From: Sphingomonadaceae bacterium
GTDB lineage: Bacteria > Pseudomonadota > Alphaproteobacteria > Sphingomonadales > Sphingomonadaceae
Length of the DNA stretch: 49,009 nucleotides
Direction: 5' to 3'
Assembly: GCA_025359445.1 (NCBI GenBank)
Contig: JANYGB010000057.1
Location: 1 to 49,009, forward strand
Shown: in pieces, positions 46,014-49,009 of the stretch
Layout of the letters: every line of letters starts with the position of its first letter
Position numbering within the stretch: position 1 is the stretch's first letter
Notes under the pieces: model-generated
What the model was told of the DNA's origin: nothing
Database searches by the model: none
What the model saw: the letters and a program-made list of their open reading frames with translations, nothing else
Translations under genes and position numbers: made by a program

Positions 46014-47273
46014 ATGTCCGATCCCCTTCCCGGCGCGCAGGCGCATATTGAAGCCGCACTCAAGCTTTGCGCGGTGATCGACGACTTGCCCGCCGATACC
46101 CCGCTGATCCCGATCGCGAAGGTCGGGGTAATCGGCGCAGGCACGATGGGCGGCGGGATTGCGATGAATTTCCTCACCGCAGGTATCCCGGTGATGATCG
46201 TCGAGCAGGAACAAGCCGCGCTTGATCGCGGCGTGGGCGTGATGAGCAAGAATTACGAAGCCAGCGTCAAGCGCGGGCGGATCGAAGCGGCAGATGCCGA
46301 GGCAGCGATGGGCCGGCTGACGCCTTCGCTCAAGTTCGAAGATCTGGCCAATTGCGATCTGGTGATCGAAGCGGTCTACGAATCGATGGATGTGAAGAAG
46401 GATGTCTTCGGTCGGCTCGATTCCATGGTGAAGCCCGGTGCCATCCTCGCCTCGAACACCAGCTACCTCAATGTCGACGAGATCGCCGCCGCGACGGGGC
46501 GTCCAGAGGCCGTGCTGGGCATGCACTTCTTCTCGCCCGCGAATATCATGAAACTGCTTGAAGTGGTGCGCGGGGCCAAGACTGGCGCGAGCCAGCTGGC
46601 CACCGTGATGCAGCTCGCCACCAAGATCCGCAAGGTGCCAGTGGTCTCGGGCGTGTGCCACGGCTTTATCGGCAACCGTATGCTGGCCAAGCGGCAGGAA
46701 CAAGCCAATGCACTGCTAATGGAAGGCGCAGCCTATTACGATATCGATCAGGTGCTGCTCGACTTCGGCTTCCCGATGGGCCCGTTCCAGATGGGCGATC
46801 TCGCAGGCCTCGACATCGGCTGGCACCGTGATCCCGCCAAAGTCACTACGATCCGTGAAGCGCTCTGCGCCAAGGGCCGCTGGGGGCAGAAGACCGGCAA
46901 GGGCTTCTACGATTACGACGAAAGCCGCCAGCGCAGCCCGTCGGACGAGGTCAAGGCGATCATCGCCGACTTCGCCAGCAAGTCCGGCGCCGCGCAGCGC
47001 AAAGTGTCCAAACAGGAAATCTTCGAGCGGCTGCTATATCCGATGGTTTCGGAAGGCGCGCTGATCCTCGCTGAAGGCATCGCCCAGCGTGCCAGCGACA
47101 TCGATCTGGTCTGGCTAAACGGCTACGGCTGGCCCGCGTGGACCGGCGGGATCATGTATTGGGCCGATCATGAGGGGCTAGGCAAGATCGTGAGCAGGCT
47201 GAAAGCGCACAGGCTGCCGGTAGCGCCGCTGTTGGCGCAGCTGGCGAGCGATGGCGGGAAGTTCTGCGCATAA
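46014..47273 (+). CDS. 3-hydroxyacyl-CoA dehydrogenase (stand-alone, no hydratase domain)
   Basis: A 419-residue NAD-dependent dehydrogenase. The Rossmann motif [12 protein letters not shown] is near residues 39-50, the catalytic histidine in [11 protein letters not shown] (His171), and two helical C-terminal HCDH domains follow ([43 protein letters not shown]). It oxidises 3-hydroxyacyl-CoA to 3-ketoacyl-CoA in beta-oxidation. The layout is that of the second half of the FadB/FadJ fusion, including the linker before the Rossmann fold ([20 protein letters not shown]), but the N-terminal enoyl-CoA hydratase half is missing. ATG 46014 has GAGG upstream; an in-frame TTG at 45963 would overlap the hydroxylase stop and add 17 residues. 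Confidence 0.9.
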   Translation: MSDPLPGAQAHIEAALKLCAVIDDLPADTPLIPIAKVGVIGAGTMGGGIAMNFLTAGIPVMIVEQEQAALDRGVGVMSKNYEASVKRGRIEAADAEAAMGRLTPSLKFEDLANCDLVIEAVYESMDVKKDVFGRLDSMVKPGAILASNTSYLNVDEIAAATGRPEAVLGMHFFSPANIMKLLEVVRGAKTGASQLATVMQLATKIRKVPVVSGVCHGFIGNRMLAKRQEQANALLMEGAAYYDIDQVLLDFGFPMGPFQMGDLAGLDIGWHRDPAKVTTIREALCAKGRWGQKTGKGFYDYDESRQRSPSDEVKAIIADFASKSGAAQRKVSKQEIFERLLYPMVSEGALILAEGIAQRASDIDLVWLNGYGWPAWTGGIMYWADHEGLGKIVSRLKAHRLPVAPLLAQLASDGGKFCA

Positions 47274-47332
47274 CCCTCCTCCCCTAGCGCGAGAGGGTAC
47301 GAAGCCTTGAGAGCTAAGCGAACTAGCCGCAG

Positions 47333-47364
47333 TTGGAGATGGGGAACTCCACTCCCATCTCCAA
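47333..47364. terminator. Bidirectional hairpin between convergent genes
   Basis: TTGGAGATGGG and its complement CCCATCTCCAA (11 bp) flank a ten-base loop in the 117-base gap between the dehydrogenase gene and the convergent SleB-type gene. It probably ends one or both transcripts. Confidence 0.55.
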
Positions 47365-47390
47365 ACTTCGTTACCTGAGCAGGCTGGCGA

Positions 47391-48563
47391 TCATCGCGCC
47401 GCTGGAATGCATTGCTCACGCGGGGCGTCTTCAAAACTGTCGCAATCATAGAGCGCAATTTCGGCGCCGGCAGGGTCACGCGAATAGCTGAACTGAAGGC
47501 TGGCGCGGGAGCCTGGCGGCACTGGTAAGGCAACCGGGATCTGCGCGCGGTTGCTCCAGCCCATGACCCGGCAAGTGCCGGCCGCAGTGCACAGCGTCTT
47601 GGCCATTGCCAATGCCGATGGCGCACCTGAGCGCGGATTGATTAAAACAAAATTGGCCTTGCCAGTGGGCAGCCGCATCACCACCAGCCCGCCGACTACT
47701 TGGGGAGTGTCCGCAGGCAGCGGGGCGATCGCGGCTCCTGCATCGGCTCCGGCATCGGTCAGATCAGGCACACCGCTGGCATCAATCTCGGGGTCGTGGC
47801 CCGATGTCAGCGCCACGAACGAGCCCTCGCCGCCGTGGTAACTTTGCCAGTTCTTGCTCGTGCCCCAATCGCCGGGCCAGCGGTAAAACAAGTGGGTTTC
47901 GACTTGCGCGATCTTTTGCAGCTTGGGGCTCCAGCTCGGATAGATCCAGTCGGTGTGGTAATGCGTGGCGGTGCCAACTGCGGCATCGACCCTGCCGCCC
48001 AGCGCCCGATCGGCACGATTGCGCGCCTGCGTCCAGGCCGCATCGCCGTAACGCCGGGTTAGTGAGCCATCGCAGGTGAAGGTGAACTGGCACCCAGTCT
48101 GGCGCTGCGAACCCTGGAACACTACCCCGCACACGGTCTTGGCAAAAGCCGGGTGGCGCACCCGGTTCAGGATCACTTGGATTACTGCGCGCTGTCCCGG
48201 GTCGGTGTTGCCGGCCTCAGCCATTGCGGCGAGTGCCAGACAATCGCGAGCATTGCTGCGATCAGTCGCCGAACCGGTAAACCGGAACGGGCTGGCCGGC
48301 GTGACATGCCCGGCAAAAAATGGATCGGCCAGGTTGTTGATCCGGGCCTGTTCCATCGCGCCAGCCGACATTGTGGGCAAAACCATCGCGCCAGTCAGCA
48401 GCGGAGCTTCATCGGGGCTACCGGGCAGTGCCGCGATTTCGGCGGCTGCGGTATCGTGGTTAATGGGCGGCGGAGTATACGCTTGGCTCACCAACACGAA
48501 CAGAAAAGTGGGGAGCAGCGCCAACGGCGCAATGATGGCGCGGCGGTTGAATGGGTCGGTCAT
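47391..48563 (-). CDS. SleB-type cell wall hydrolase
   Basis: A 390-residue protein with an N-terminal signal anchor (RRAIIAPLALLPTFLFVLVSQAY) and a Hydrolase_2 (SleB/CwlJ) domain at about residues 105-230: CLALAAMAEAGNTDPGQRAVIQVILNRVRHPAF...CGVVFQGSQRQTGCQFTFTCDG. The glutamate of MAEAG is the family's catalytic residue. These enzymes cut peptidoglycan glycans as lytic transglycosylases. The C-terminal 130 residues have no match I recognise and may help to bind the wall. In alphaproteobacteria the family acts in wall remodelling, not in spore germination. It lies downstream of the rRNA operon terminator on the same strand and probably has its own promoter. Confidence 0.87.
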   Translation of the reverse strand: MTDPFNRRAIIAPLALLPTFLFVLVSQAYTPPPINHDTAAAEIAALPGSPDEAPLLTGAMVLPTMSAGAMEQARINNLADPFFAGHVTPASPFRFTGSATDRSNARDCLALAAMAEAGNTDPGQRAVIQVILNRVRHPAFAKTVCGVVFQGSQRQTGCQFTFTCDGSLTRRYGDAAWTQARNRADRALGGRVDAAVGTATHYHTDWIYPSWSPKLQKIAQVETHLFYRWPGDWGTSKNWQSYHGGEGSFVALTSGHDPEIDASGVPDLTDAGADAGAAIAPLPADTPQVVGGLVVMRLPTGKANFVLINPRSGAPSALAMAKTLCTAAGTCRVMGWSNRAQIPVALPVPPGSRASLQFSYSRDPAGAEIALYDCDSFEDAPREQCIPAAR

Positions 48564-48591
48564 CGCTTGCCTCCTTCGCCCCGCCAGAAAC

Positions 48592-48613
48592 GAAAAACCC
48601 CGCCGAAGCGGGG
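48592..48613 (-). terminator. Rho-independent terminator of the rRNA operon
   Basis: On the minus strand CCCCGC-TTCG-GCGGGG is followed by TTTTTCG: a six-pair GC stem with a stable tetraloop and a T-run, right after the tRNA gene. Confidence 0.85.
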
Positions 48614-48618
48614 ATTGG

Positions 48619-48695
<77 letters not shown>

Positions 48696-48833
48696 TCACC
48701 TGCAGCCCAGATAGGGCTGAATTGATCGGGCACAAGCGCCAAAGACACGAAAAGGGCCGCTGGGGCCCTCTAAGCGCTTGGGCCGAGGCCCTGACATGTG
48801 AATGGGTTTTTCCGTATTCCGCCTGCTACAATG

Positions 48834-48947
48834 CCTGGCGACGTCCTACTCTTCCAGTGCTTGAGCAATAGTACCATCGGCGCTGTCAGGTTTCACGGCC
48901 GAGTTCGAGATGGGATCGGGTGGGGCACTGACGCTATGGCCACCAAG
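48834..48947 (-). rRNA. rrf: 5S ribosomal RNA
   Basis: About 114 bases on the minus strand. Conserved pieces are CCCGATCCCATCTCGAACTCGG, cited here in part as CCATCTCGAACTCGG, and AGAGTAGGACGTCGCCAGG near the 3' end; the two ends pair (CTTGGTG with CGCCAGG). The 23S and 16S genes must lie beyond the right edge. The 62 bases at the edge are the 23S-5S spacer; the 138 bases between 5S and tRNA hold no gene. Confidence 0.95.
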
Positions 48948-49009
48948 CAATGAAGCAGGCGGATACGGTTTTTAATCGATGCATTTGCATGCTTATTAAG
49001 GCGTCTCTG

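Noticed and set aside
47278..47325. Possible repeat element after the dehydrogenase gene
   Set aside because: Only a short CCCTC/GAGGG match; no second copy is seen in the window.

Overview
The window looks like a piece of chromosome from a high-GC alphaproteobacterium, most likely of the order Sphingomonadales. This is inferred from the gene content (a TonB-receptor/tryptophan-halogenase sugar locus, TamA/TamB, a SleB-type cell wall hydrolase) and from an rRNA operon that ends 5S rRNA - initiator tRNA-Met. No database search was possible, so the taxon is an inference.

Layout. 1-3.0 kb: the end of a small copper-binding-like protein gene, then three minus-strand accessory genes (DUF5681, a ParB-methyltransferase fusion and an unrecognised gene) that look like an integrated-element remnant. 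3.06-9.7 kb: the tamA-tamB outer-membrane assembly operon with a tiny coupled lipoprotein gene. 9.9-14.3 kb: an RNase-H-fold protein, a small Cys/His protein, a D-aminoacylase-type amidohydrolase and an AI-2E-type membrane protein with a soluble C-terminal domain. 14.5-17.7 kb: a translationally coupled hydrolase / HMG-CoA lyase / CoA-transferase operon.

17.74-31.77 kb is a complete sucrose/raffinose/fructan utilisation regulon. It holds a ROK fructokinase, a decayed tryptophan halogenase, a TPR-2OG-Fe(II) oxygenase, an intact tryptophan halogenase, a TonB-dependent receptor, a divergent LacI regulator, and an operon of MFS transporter, GH36 alpha-galactosidase, GH68 and GH32. Copies of one palindrome (core CAATCGATTG) lie before the fructokinase, between the receptor and lacI, and before the MFS operon, so one LacI protein probably controls all of it. 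The receptor and GH32 genes each carry a single-base frameshift.

31.77-42.7 kb is a glutamate-yielding amino-acid module. A tightly overlapped operon (5-oxoprolinase, DUF969, DUF979, DUF2891) is divergent from putA, which is followed by an M20 metallopeptidase. DUF969/DUF979 look like a two-part membrane carrier, plausibly for 5-oxoproline.

42.7-47.3 kb is a lipid-related set: acyl-CoA synthetase with a tandem palindromic operator, TetR regulator, sterol-desaturase-family hydroxylase and a hydratase-less 3-hydroxyacyl-CoA dehydrogenase. 47.4-49.0 kb: a SleB-type hydrolase, then the distal end of an rRNA operon on the minus strand (terminator, tRNA-fMet, 5S). No CRISPR array, transposase or integrase was seen.
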